From Chitinophagaceae bacterium UBA4411 (GTDB lineage Bacteria; Bacteroidota; Bacteroidia; Chitinophagales; Chitinophagaceae): a stretch of 64,000 nt of DNA. Below are positions 1-8,005 of this stretch, one piece after another (the stretch's first letter is position 1; the number at the start of each line of letters is the position of its first letter). The position numbers and the translations under genes were made by a program. The stretch is from contig DGQP01000005.1 in assembly GCA_002400415.1 (NCBI GenBank), positions 406,266-470,265 on the forward strand. Reading direction: 5' to 3'. The notes beneath the pieces are model-generated. The model was not told the origin of the DNA and did not search any database. It saw only the letters and a program-made list of their open reading frames with translations.

Positions 1-333
1 GTACTTTTCATGATTGTTTTTGCGTGGATGAAATTCCGGAATTACCAGCGTACGGAAGCAACAGGTTTTGGAAAACTGCTGGAAAATAAATGGTATGTGG
101 ATGAGTTGTACGATAAGATCATTGTGAATCCCCTGCATCAATTCGGAGGTTTCCTGAAATCAGTGATCGAGAAATCGGTGATTGATGGGCTGGTGAACGG
201 AGTGGGCAAAGCAGTGACTTATGGAAGCCGCCAGCTTCGTTTGTTGCAAAGTGGCCAGGCAGGCAGTTATGTGCTGCTGATGGTGCTGGGTATGCTGCTG
301 GTTTTTGTAGTGCAATTCTTTTTGAGAAAATAA
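1..333 (+). CDS. nuoL: NADH-quinone oxidoreductase subunit L, C-terminal fragment
   Basis: This is the 3' end of a gene that begins before the window; the frame is open from base 1 and the first ATG at base 10 is internal. NuoL is the most distal antiporter-like membrane subunit of respiratory complex I and takes part in proton pumping. About 110 residues are visible: a soluble stretch with the NuoL-typical pattern NKWYVDELYD, an amphipathic lateral-helix-like segment, and a final membrane helix ending FVVQFFLRK. The assignment rests on this pattern and on nuoM and nuoN following at once. nuoM starts 19 bases after the stop, so the three genes are probably one transcript. Confidence 0.9.
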   Translation, partial: VLFMIVFAWMKFRNYQRTEATGFGKLLENKWYVDELYDKIIVNPLHQFGGFLKSVIEKSVIDGLVNGVGKAVTYGSRQLRLLQSGQAGSYVLLMVLGMLLVFVVQFFLRK

Positions 334-352
334 CTGGTTATAGAAAAATAAT

Positions 353-1834
353 ATGATCCCTGTTTTACTGATACTGCTTCCTTTACTGACCGGACTGGTG
401 ACATTCTTTATTAAAGATGAAAAGACAGCCCGTTCCTGGGCATTGCTGGCATCTGTGGCTACACTGGCGGTGTCATTGTTAGGACTGACGGTGATGAATG
501 ATGATACCCACCTGTCTCACAAAGCACAATGGTTACAAACGATAGGCAGCAGCTTCTCTGTAAAAGTGGACGGGATGGGTCAATTACTTTGTTTACTGAC
601 CGCTATTTCTTTCCCCCTGATTTTTGTAAGCACCTGGCACAGCCAGTATAAGAAAGCCAATAACTTTTTCGCACTCATGCTGCTCGGGCAGGCGGGTCTG
701 ATGGGTGTTTTTGTGGCCATGGATGCCCTATTATTTTATTTCTTCTGGGAACTGGCACTCATACCGATGTATTTCCTCGCTTCTCAATGGGGTGGCGAGA
801 GAAGGATCAAAGCAACCTTCAAGTTCTTTATATATACGTTTGTCGGGTCAGTATTGATGCTGGTTGGTATTTTATACCTGCAATCACAAACACCGGATCA
901 TTCTTTTTCGTTACAATCATTTTACAATCTTGGTTTGCCAGTTCGTACACAGTCCTGGGTTTTTTGGTTATTCTTTGTGGCTTTTGCGGTTAAAATGCCC
1001 GTCTGGCCTTTCCACACCTGGCAGCCCGATGCCTACGAGCAATCACCAACAGCCACTACGATGGTGCTTAGCGGGATTATGGTGAAGATGGGTTTACTGG
1101 GTGTGATCCGCTGGTTATTACCTGTCTTGCCTTTTGCTTCCTGGCAAAACGGGGACACCGTTATGACTATGGCAGTGATCGGTATTGTATATGCTTCACT
1201 CATTGCTATCCGTTCTGATGATATCAAACGGCTGATTGCCTATTCTTCCATTGCGCATATCGGGCTGATGTGTATGGCACTTTTTGCAGAAAATAAAAGT
1301 GGTATGCAGGGAGTGATGATCCAAATGTTCAACCATGGTATCAATATTATTGGTTTGTGGATTATGGTGGAAGTAATAGAACGGCAATACGGCACCCGTA
1401 AACTATCTGAACTGGGAGGCCTGGCACAAAAGGCACCGGTAATGGCTATCTTTTTTGTGATTGTGGCATTAGCCAATATTGCACTACCTCTTACCAATGC
1501 TTTTGCGGGCGAATTTCTGATGTTTAATAGTTTACTGTCTGCCAAAACATCTTATCTCTATGCTATTCTTTTTACCGTATTTGCCGGTATGGGTATCATC
1601 CTTGCCGCGGTGTATACACTGAATATGATCCGTAAGATATTTTTTGGAGAGCTGACAACAGTGACTGCAAACGCACAGGACATCAAGCTGAACGAGAAAC
1701 TTGCAATGGGGGTCATTGTGATCCTTATATTCTGGTTCGGGGTATACCCGCAGGGATTGTTAAATATTACAGATGAATTGTCACAGGTCCTGGTTAATAA
1801 AATGGATATTAGTCATTTATTACGCAAGCAATAA
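353..1834 (+). CDS. nuoM: NADH-quinone oxidoreductase subunit M
   Basis: NuoM is one of three antiporter-like proton-pumping subunits in the membrane arm of complex I. The 493-residue protein is almost entirely hydrophobic with about 14 membrane helices, the usual size for the family. The conserved helix motif FFWELALIPMYFLAS holds the channel glutamate (about residue 133), and the later segment DDIKRLIAYSSIAHIGLM contains the conserved lysine and the broken-helix signature of the proton-translocating module. It lies between nuoL and nuoN, with only 13 bases before nuoN. Nothing is unusual. The alternative names mrpD or hyfF are unlikely given the nuoL-M-N order. Confidence 0.95.
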   Translation: MIPVLLILLPLLTGLVTFFIKDEKTARSWALLASVATLAVSLLGLTVMNDDTHLSHKAQWLQTIGSSFSVKVDGMGQLLCLLTAISFPLIFVSTWHSQYKKANNFFALMLLGQAGLMGVFVAMDALLFYFFWELALIPMYFLASQWGGERRIKATFKFFIYTFVGSVLMLVGILYLQSQTPDHSFSLQSFYNLGLPVRTQSWVFWLFFVAFAVKMPVWPFHTWQPDAYEQSPTATTMVLSGIMVKMGLLGVIRWLLPVLPFASWQNGDTVMTMAVIGIVYASLIAIRSDDIKRLIAYSSIAHIGLMCMALFAENKSGMQGVMIQMFNHGINIIGLWIMVEVIERQYGTRKLSELGGLAQKAPVMAIFFVIVALANIALPLTNAFAGEFLMFNSLLSAKTSYLYAILFTVFAGMGIILAAVYTLNMIRKIFFGELTTVTANAQDIKLNEKLAMGVIVILIFWFGVYPQGLLNITDELSQVLVNKMDISHLLRKQ

Positions 1835-1847
1835 GTAACAGGTTTGT

Positions 1848-3224
1848 ATGAACGCATTAATTCTTTCGGCTGTTTTCGGTGTTGTTATGATGTTCAGTGG
1901 TATTCTGCTGAAACAGAAGAGTGCTGTCCGCAATCTAGCCATTGCCGGCATACTGCTGTTGCTGGTGAGCAACGTACTTGAGACCTATGGTACTGCTTTC
2001 TTTAAGGTCAATGTAAACGGAATGATGTATTTTGACCGGCTGGCCCTTTTCTTCAATACGATTGTTTTTGTATCAGCGTTACTTTACTTCCTACTGACAG
2101 CAAAAGATATGGAGAAAGTGGGAGTGAACTATGCCGAATATTTTGCACTGATCTTCTTTATTCTATGCGGCATTACGCTGACATCTTCCTTCAAATCCCT
2201 GCTGATATTATTTCTCGGTATCGAGATCATTTCTATCCCGCTCTATATTTTAACAGGTACTGATAAGAGAAACCTGAAAAGCAACGAGGCGTCCCTGAAG
2301 TACTTACTGCTGGGCGCTTTTTCAACCGGGTTGATGCTGATGGGTATTGCACTGATTTATGGAGCAAAAGGAACATTCAGTACAGAAGGAGCGAACCTGG
2401 TTACCGATAAACCATCTGTGTTGCTGGTGGCAGGTATGATCCTGTTATTATTCTCCATGTCATTTAAAGCTTCAGCAGCGCCTTTTCATTTCTGGACACC
2501 GGATGTGTATGACGGGGCTCCTACCGTGTTTACGTCTTTTATGGCCACAATTGTGAAAGCGGCGGTATTTATAGCTTTTATCCGGTTATTTGATGAAGCA
2601 TTTGGTACATTAAGAGCTCAATGGCAGCTATGGATTGCTGTTATTACAGCGGCCACTTTATTCATTGGTAATATCACTGCTGTTTTCCAGCAAAGTGTAA
2701 AGAGAATGCTGGCTTATTCGAGTATAGCGCAGGCCGGTTTTATGTTATTGTCACTCTATGCCATGAATACGGATGCCAAAGAAGGTATCCTGTTGTATGT
2801 AACTGCCTACAGTTTTGCAACGATTGGTATTTTCGCGGTGCTGGCCAGGATGAATGACTATACATTTGACGGGTTTAACGGGCTGGCTCAAAAAGATCCG
2901 CTGGTAGCCGGTTCTCTTACAGTTTTCTTATTATCTCTTGCCGGCATACCATTGACCGCCGGTTTCCTGGCAAAATTCTATATGCTGAAAGCTACCATTG
3001 CCACTCCGCAGGGATTATGGCTGGCCATTTTTGCTATCCTGATGGCTGCAGTCAGTGTTTATTATTATTTCCGGGTGATACAAGCTATGTATTTTAAAGA
3101 AGGAGATGATGCCAAAGCTCCTGAAACCACCCCGGTCTTCAGAGGGACATTAGTCATCCTTGCAGCATTGGTAATATTGCTGGGCATTTTCCCCGACCTG
3201 TTGCTGCACTGGTTTTATTTTTAA
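1848..3224 (+). CDS. nuoN: NADH-quinone oxidoreductase subunit N
   Basis: NuoN is the third antiporter-like membrane subunit of complex I and ends the operon. The 458-residue protein has about 13-14 membrane helices. Recognisable features are FLGIEIISIPLYIL, with the essential glutamate in a membrane helix, the lysine-bearing segment around NEASLKYLLLGAFSTG, and SVKRMLAYSSIAQAGFML, which matches the same motif in NuoM. The ATG lies 13 bases after nuoM. The next gene starts 67 bases downstream and encodes an unrelated permease, so the complex I genes stop here. No obvious terminator hairpin was seen in that gap. Confidence 0.95.
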   Translation: MNALILSAVFGVVMMFSGILLKQKSAVRNLAIAGILLLLVSNVLETYGTAFFKVNVNGMMYFDRLALFFNTIVFVSALLYFLLTAKDMEKVGVNYAEYFALIFFILCGITLTSSFKSLLILFLGIEIISIPLYILTGTDKRNLKSNEASLKYLLLGAFSTGLMLMGIALIYGAKGTFSTEGANLVTDKPSVLLVAGMILLLFSMSFKASAAPFHFWTPDVYDGAPTVFTSFMATIVKAAVFIAFIRLFDEAFGTLRAQWQLWIAVITAATLFIGNITAVFQQSVKRMLAYSSIAQAGFMLLSLYAMNTDAKEGILLYVTAYSFATIGIFAVLARMNDYTFDGFNGLAQKDPLVAGSLTVFLLSLAGIPLTAGFLAKFYMLKATIATPQGLWLAIFAILMAAVSVYYYFRVIQAMYFKEGDDAKAPETTPVFRGTLVILAALVILLGIFPDLLLHWFYF

Positions 3225-3291
3225 TCCGCCGTTCATACCGAATCATATTTTTATCTGGCTTCTTTGTTTACCTTAGAAGCCAATTCTGAGC

Positions 3292-4569
3292 ATGAACTTT
3301 CGTGATGTCCTTTCGCTGGCTTTCCGTACTGTCCGGGGTAATAAACTGAGGACGGGATTAACTGTTGCCATTATTGCATTTGGCATTATGGCACTGGTGG
3401 GTATCATTACTGCTATCAAAGCCATGAACCAGAAATTCACGGAGAGTTTCTCCACCATGGGTGCGAATGCCTTCACGATCCGGTACAAGGAAAGAAATAT
3501 CCGTTTCGGTGGTGGCGGTAATTCAGATGTCAAACTCTCTAAAAAAGGAAGCCGCAAGGAAAAAAAATCCAACCTGGATAAAAAAATCACACTCGATGAA
3601 GCAGAACTATTCGTCAACAGGTTTGGATTCCCGTCCACTAAAAGTATCTCTGTATTTGGCAACCGCAGCAACATTGTTTCTTATGAAGCCAGGAAAACAA
3701 GCCCGAATGTAACGATGTTTGGAGGTGATGATAATTATCTTTTATTAAATGGGTTCTCACTTGCCTTTGGCCGTAACCTGAACCGGCTTGATGTGCAGAC
3801 GGGAAGAAATGTATGTATACTTGGATATGATGTAGCCCAAAAATTATTCAAAGAAGGCATTGAGCGGGCAGAGAATGCGGTGGTAAGGCTGAATAATATC
3901 CCTTACAGGGTAATCGGGGTATTGGAAAGCCGGGGCTCCACATTTGGTTTCAGCAGGGATAATGTGGTGATAACAACCTATAAGAATTCCGACCGGAATT
4001 TTCCTTCCGGTTTTTCTTGCGTGATAGCAGTGATGACCGAAGATATCCTGGACGTACCGGCGGCAATGGGGGAAGCAGAGGGTTCATTCAGGGCAATCCG
4101 TAAACTAAATACTACGGAGGAAAACAATTTCGTGCTGGACCGGAGTGACAGTGTTGCTGAAAAAGCAATGAACAGCCTTGGATTTTTGACGATCTCAGCA
4201 ACAGTGATTGGTTTTATTACATTGATTGGTGCTGCTATCGGGTTGATGAATATCATGCTCGTATCGGTTTCTGAACGAACCAAGGAGGTTGGTCTGATTA
4301 AGGCAATCGGGGGAAAAAGCAAAATGGTAAGACGCCAGTTCCTGCTGGAAGCCATCATTATCAGTTTACTTGGTGCTCTTTTTGGTATCGTTCTCGGTAT
4401 TATGGTCGGCAACCTCTTTTCTAAAGTACTGAATACGGGATTTGTAGTGCCCTGGAACTGGGTTTTGTATGGAATTGTTATTTGCACGCTGGTGGGTTTA
4501 GCTGCGGGGTTATACCCGGCCTGGAAAGCAGGAAAACTGAACCCGATAGATGCCTTACGGTATGAATAA
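3292..4569 (+). CDS. ABC transporter permease, MacB/FtsX type
   Basis: Inner-membrane permease subunit of the MacB/LolC/FtsX class, 425 residues. The architecture is typical: an N-terminal membrane helix after an amphipathic start (about residues 15-45), a periplasmic MacB-PCD-like domain (about 45-290), then three C-terminal helices of the FtsX domain. The last part contains SVSERTKEVGLIKAIGG, the coupling motif that contacts the ATPase, and a final PAWKAGKLNPIDALRYE typical of the family. These proteins act as mechanotransmitters for lipoproteins, peptides or toxins; the substrate cannot be read here. No ATPase gene is adjacent. Two LolD-type ATPases at 55718 and 57136 are possible partners, but this is only inference. 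Confidence 0.9.
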   Translation: MNFRDVLSLAFRTVRGNKLRTGLTVAIIAFGIMALVGIITAIKAMNQKFTESFSTMGANAFTIRYKERNIRFGGGGNSDVKLSKKGSRKEKKSNLDKKITLDEAELFVNRFGFPSTKSISVFGNRSNIVSYEARKTSPNVTMFGGDDNYLLLNGFSLAFGRNLNRLDVQTGRNVCILGYDVAQKLFKEGIERAENAVVRLNNIPYRVIGVLESRGSTFGFSRDNVVITTYKNSDRNFPSGFSCVIAVMTEDILDVPAAMGEAEGSFRAIRKLNTTEENNFVLDRSDSVAEKAMNSLGFLTISATVIGFITLIGAAIGLMNIMLVSVSERTKEVGLIKAIGGKSKMVRRQFLLEAIIISLLGALFGIVLGIMVGNLFSKVLNTGFVVPWNWVLYGIVICTLVGLAAGLYPAWKAGKLNPIDALRYE

Positions 4570-4792
4570 GGATGCAGCAGAATTGACCGGGATTCAGTCT
4601 TCGAATTTCGCCAGTAAAATTGTTATCAAATTATCTTGCAGGGAGTTGCAGCATATGAAAAAATCCTTAACTTGAAGCCCTTTCGCAGAAAAACTGCGAA
4701 AGTTAGATTTTTGTATAAACTTTTTTGTTAGCATTGTAATTCCTAATTCTGGATTAGTATTTAACTTTTAAAAAAACTAAAAAATTAAGATC
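4570..4792. other. Intergenic region before the exb operon
   Basis: 223 bases without a gene, AT-rich in its second half. It holds a strong hairpin (4680-4702, listed separately) and a T-rich leader before exbB. No convincing TTTG-N19-TAnnTTTG promoter could be placed, although T-rich elements around 4709-4735 may include it. Confidence 0.5.
4680..4714 (+). terminator. Hairpin terminator after the ABC permease
   Basis: Arms CTTTCGCAG (4680-4688) and CTGCGAAAG (4694-4702) pair perfectly over 9 bp around an AAAAA loop and are followed by TTAGATTTTTG. The T-run is interrupted, so termination may be partial. The hairpin separates the permease gene from exbB. Confidence 0.6.
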
Positions 4793-5647
4793 ATGGCAGA
4801 GACTAAACCAACTGCATCCGTTAAGGCTACTTCGGTTCAACCTAAAAAAAGCAGTAACATTATCTCATGGATCGCTCCGATTGTTTGTATTGTGGCAGGC
4901 TATTGTATCTGGAGGTTTATCATTGGTAATCCAGATGGATTTACTGATCCGGCAAAAGAAGGATGGTTCTGGCCAGAACATAAGGGTCCTAAAGGCGCTT
5001 TCCACAGGATCTATGAAGGTGGTATTATCGTACCATTACTGATTGGTATGTTATTAATGGTAATCGTATTCTCAATTGAGCGTCTGCTTACTATCCGTAA
5101 AGCGCTGGGTAGTGGTTCTATTTCTGATTTTATCCGTAAAGTACAGTATCACCTGGCTAACCGCAACGTGGATGCTGCTTTATCTGAATGCGATAAACAA
5201 AGAGGTTCTGTTGGTAATGTAATGAAAGCAGGTCTGCGCCGTTACAAAGAAATGATCAATGAAACCGGTCTGGATACTGAACAAAAAGTATTGTCAATTC
5301 AAAAGGAAGTGGAAGAAGCTACAGCGTTAGAACTGCCTATGCTGCAAAAAAACCTTGTGTTTCTTTCCACCATTACTTCAGTAGGTACACTTGTGGCCCT
5401 GTTGGGTACGGTAATCGGGATGATCAAATCATTCGCTGCGCTGGGTGAATCCGGTGGCGGATCTGACTCCAGTGCTCTGGCGGTTGGTATCTCTGAGGCC
5501 CTGTATAACACGGCATTAGGTATCGGTACATCAGCCCTTGCCCTGATTATGTACAACATTTTCACTACCAAGATTGACTCTATCACATATGGTATTGATG
5601 AATCAGGTTTCACCCTGACACAAAGCTTTGCTTCTCTTTACAAATAA
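4793..5647 (+). CDS. exbB: MotA/TolQ/ExbB proton channel family protein
   Basis: ExbB forms the pentameric inner-membrane proton channel that, with ExbD, energises TonB for outer-membrane transport. 284 residues: a cytoplasmic start, a first helix at about 23-42, a periplasmic insert rich in Trp, Gly and Pro (about 45-70), a helix at about 73-93, a long cytoplasmic segment, and two C-terminal helices with the family pattern STITSVGTLVALLGTVIGMI and EALYNTALGIGTSALALI. The extra N-terminal helix and periplasmic insert are often seen in Bacteroidota ExbB. It is first in a four-gene unit with two exbD genes and tonB, with 60 bases before exbD. Confidence 0.93.
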   Translation: MAETKPTASVKATSVQPKKSSNIISWIAPIVCIVAGYCIWRFIIGNPDGFTDPAKEGWFWPEHKGPKGAFHRIYEGGIIVPLLIGMLLMVIVFSIERLLTIRKALGSGSISDFIRKVQYHLANRNVDAALSECDKQRGSVGNVMKAGLRRYKEMINETGLDTEQKVLSIQKEVEEATALELPMLQKNLVFLSTITSVGTLVALLGTVIGMIKSFAALGESGGGSDSSALAVGISEALYNTALGIGTSALALIMYNIFTTKIDSITYGIDESGFTLTQSFASLYK

Positions 5648-5707
5648 GAGTTGAATAGCTTGTGGATTTTCAGAAACTATTCATCTAATACTAAAATGAA
5701 GTAAGAC

Positions 5708-6361
5708 ATGCCAAGTGTTAAAATTCCAAGAAAGAGTACGGATACGGATATGACACCCTTTGTGGACATAGCCTTCCTGATCCTGTCCTTTTTCATTATG
5801 GCAACAAAATTTAAACCTGCTGAACCGGTTCCGGTAGAAACTCCTAATTCGGTTTCTTCAGATATATTAAAAGAAGAAAATTCTGTTCTTATCACAATTG
5901 ATGCGGACAGCAGGGTTTTTCTGAATATATCAGCTCCAAAAGATAAATCAAATTCGAAGATCGGAGAAGTGGTGGAGGAACTGAATACCAGCAGGACGCT
6001 TAACTTAACGCCTAAAGAAATACAGAGTTTTAAGGCCGCCCCGATTATCGGTGTCCCTTTCGGATCACTTAAAGGATTTTTGGATCTGCCAGGTGCCGAA
6101 CAGGAAAGGTTCAAGCAACCGGGTATTCCTGTATTGGATACGTTGAATAATGAACTGATCTGGTGGATTGGAGCTGCTAAAAAAGTATTTGCCGGCGAGA
6201 AACTTCTTTACCTGATCAAAGGGGACAACAATTCGAAATATCCCACTTTTGAGGCAGTCATTAATGCACTGCGGAAAAATGAGGAATTTAAATACAATCT
6301 TGTTACTTCCAGGGAAGAAGCACCGGAAGGCACTGAATTGTACAAAGAACGTATAAGGTAA
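5708..6361 (+). CDS. exbD: ExbD/TolR family biopolymer transporter (first copy)
   Basis: Partner of ExbB in the TonB energising complex. 217 residues, longer than the roughly 140 of classical ExbD. The N-terminal helix carries the proton-pathway aspartate in DMTPFVDIAFLILSFFIMAT. The periplasmic part holds an insertion of about 70 residues (roughly residues 80-155) before the last strand-helix segment, a form common in Bacteroidota. It lies 60 bases after exbB and 35 before a second exbD. The two copies differ markedly in sequence, so they are probably not interchangeable and may form a heteromeric complex. Confidence 0.92.
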   Translation: MPSVKIPRKSTDTDMTPFVDIAFLILSFFIMATKFKPAEPVPVETPNSVSSDILKEENSVLITIDADSRVFLNISAPKDKSNSKIGEVVEELNTSRTLNLTPKEIQSFKAAPIIGVPFGSLKGFLDLPGAEQERFKQPGIPVLDTLNNELIWWIGAAKKVFAGEKLLYLIKGDNNSKYPTFEAVINALRKNEEFKYNLVTSREEAPEGTELYKERIR

Positions 6362-6396
6362 GAAAGGATATTTTTTTAATCCTAAATTTAAAAATT

Positions 6397-7023
6397 ATGG
6401 CAAGTATAGATACTGGTGGTGGCGATAGCGGCCACAAAAAAGGACCAGGTGTGAAGAAGGCCAAAAAACTTTCCACCCGTGTGGACATGACGCCGATGGT
6501 GGATCTGGGTTTTTTGCTGATCACTTTCTTCATCTTTACGGCAACAATGAGCTCTCCCACAACCATGGATCTCAATATGCCCAAGGAGTCAGAAAAGAAA
6601 GAAGATGAAACCAAGATTAAGCAATCAGGTGCCCTGACCATATTGCTCGGTAAGAATAACCAGGTTTTTTATTATGAAGGGGAGTTGACCCAGGAAAATG
6701 CCTCTGCTATTTTCAAATCCACTACTTTTAAGGGTATCAGGGAGGAGATTATCAAAAAAAGGCAGGAGGTGATTAAGAACTACCGGCCCGAAGCACGGGA
6801 TGAGGAAATCAAGCAAAAGGCAAAAGACCGGGGAGATAAAAACTGGGAAAAAGCGGCTTTAGACAGGGATTTTGTTGTAGTTATTAAGCCTACTGCTGAA
6901 GCCACATACAAAAATGCCGTGGATATCCTGGATGAAATGACCATCAATGCCGTAAAACGCTTTGCCGTGGTAAAAATATCGGATACCGAGCTGGCCATGG
7001 TAAAGGCAACTGAAGGCCAATAA
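6397..7023 (+). CDS. exbD: ExbD/TolR family biopolymer transporter (second copy)
   Basis: Second ExbD of the operon, 208 residues. A Gly/Lys-rich cytoplasmic start precedes the membrane helix with the key aspartate in DMTPMVDLGFLLITFF. The periplasmic domain carries a charged insertion around residues 100-155 (many Lys, Glu and Arg). It then ends with the usual domain containing AVDILDEMTINAVKRFAVVK-like sequence. It is translated between the first exbD (35-base gap) and tonB (62-base gap). Two exbD genes beside one exbB and one tonB is a recurrent Bacteroidota arrangement. Confidence 0.92.
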   Translation: MASIDTGGGDSGHKKGPGVKKAKKLSTRVDMTPMVDLGFLLITFFIFTATMSSPTTMDLNMPKESEKKEDETKIKQSGALTILLGKNNQVFYYEGELTQENASAIFKSTTFKGIREEIIKKRQEVIKNYRPEARDEEIKQKAKDRGDKNWEKAALDRDFVVVIKPTAEATYKNAVDILDEMTINAVKRFAVVKISDTELAMVKATEGQ

Positions 7024-7085
7024 AAGCTGGATTTAGTTGTGGAATGTAAAACGAAAAGCATCTAATTTATTAAAACAACTTAAGC

Positions 7086-7913
7086 ATGGACGCAAATAAG
7101 ATATTGTCCTCCGATCTTCTGGACCTCCTTTTTGAAGGAAGGAACAAGGATTACGGCGCTTATGAACTGCGTAAGACCTACAACAGGCGGATTACCGGGG
7201 CTCTGATTATCACGGCATCGGTAGCTCTTCTGGCCCTGTTAGGATCTGTTCTGGCCAGTTCATTGAAAAGCGATAATAAGGAGAATCTGGATATCAAAGA
7301 AGTAACTATCCAGGACCTGAAGCAGGAAGAAGATAAGCCTGAACCACCCCCTCCGCCACCGCCAAAACCACCAGAACCTCCCAAGATCGAAATGACTAAA
7401 TTCACGCCTCCCAAGATCGTAAAGGATGAGGAAGTGGAAGAACCACCACCCGTAGTGGAGGAATTAAAGGAAACCAAGATTGCTGAAGTAAGTCAGGAGG
7501 GTATCAAAGATGAGGGTATCGCCACTCCTGTGGAAATTGACCAGGGAAAACAGGTGATTGAGGAAAAGAAGGAAGAAGATGAAAATAAGATATTTGAAAA
7601 AGTGGAGATTGAAGCTTCTTTCAAAGGTGGTGAAGGAGCCTGGAGAAAATACCTAGAAAGAAACCTGAACCCGAATACACCTGTTGACAATGGCGCTCCG
7701 GAAGGAACTTATACCGTCTGGGTACAGTTCATTGTAGATAAATCAGGTAATATCAGTGACGTAAAAGCACTGAGTAACCACGGGTACGGAATGGAAGAGG
7801 AAGCTGTAAAAATTATCCGCAAAGGGCCAGCCTGGGTTGCAGCCATTCAAAATGGACGCCCTGTTAAAGCCTACCGTAAACAGCCCATCACATTCGTTGT
7901 GGCTTCAGAATAA
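7086..7913 (+). CDS. tonB: Energy transducer TonB
   Basis: TonB couples the ExbB/ExbD proton motor to TonB-dependent outer-membrane receptors such as SusC-type proteins. 275 residues: a cytoplasmic start with the Bacteroidota pattern GRNKDYGAYELRKTYNRR, one membrane helix (about 34-57), a Pro/Glu/Lys-rich periplasmic spacer (about 80-135) and a C-terminal TonB domain (about 185-275). That domain contains YTVWVQFIVDKSGNISDVKA and ends in PITFVV. It is the last gene of the exb operon and is followed at once by a strong terminator. Two small proteins at 60061 and 60695 carry related C-terminal domains. Confidence 0.93.
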   Translation: MDANKILSSDLLDLLFEGRNKDYGAYELRKTYNRRITGALIITASVALLALLGSVLASSLKSDNKENLDIKEVTIQDLKQEEDKPEPPPPPPPKPPEPPKIEMTKFTPPKIVKDEEVEEPPPVVEELKETKIAEVSQEGIKDEGIATPVEIDQGKQVIEEKKEEDENKIFEKVEIEASFKGGEGAWRKYLERNLNPNTPVDNGAPEGTYTVWVQFIVDKSGNISDVKALSNHGYGMEEEAVKIIRKGPAWVAAIQNGRPVKAYRKQPITFVVASE

Positions 7914-7939
7914 TCTCAGCTGATAATAATATCATTCAA

Positions 7940-7967
7940 AATCCCCCGGTTATCCGGGGGATTTTTT
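7940..7967 (+). terminator. Rho-independent terminator of the exb-tonB operon
   Basis: Arms AATCCCCCGG (7940-7949) and CCGGGGGATT (7954-7963) pair perfectly over 10 bp with a TTAT loop and are followed by TTTTG. It lies 27 bases after the tonB stop and is a textbook intrinsic terminator. Confidence 0.92.
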
Positions 7968-7970
7968 GTT

Positions 7971-8001
7971 TTTACCAGATGACCATTCACATCTATTTTT
8001 G
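7971..8001 (+). promoter_or_regulatory. Putative mnmE promoter
   Basis: TATTTTTG at 7994-8001 matches the Bacteroidota -7 element TAnnTTTG. Nineteen bases upstream, TTTA (7971-7974) differs from the -33 TTTG by one base. The start codon at 8006 would leave a very short leader. This is a motif match only. Confidence 0.45.
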
Positions 8002-8005
8002 AACA

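Noticed and set aside
3978..4487. A 169-codon minus-strand frame.
   Set aside because: Antisense to the FtsX domain of the ABC permease, whose motifs are unambiguous.
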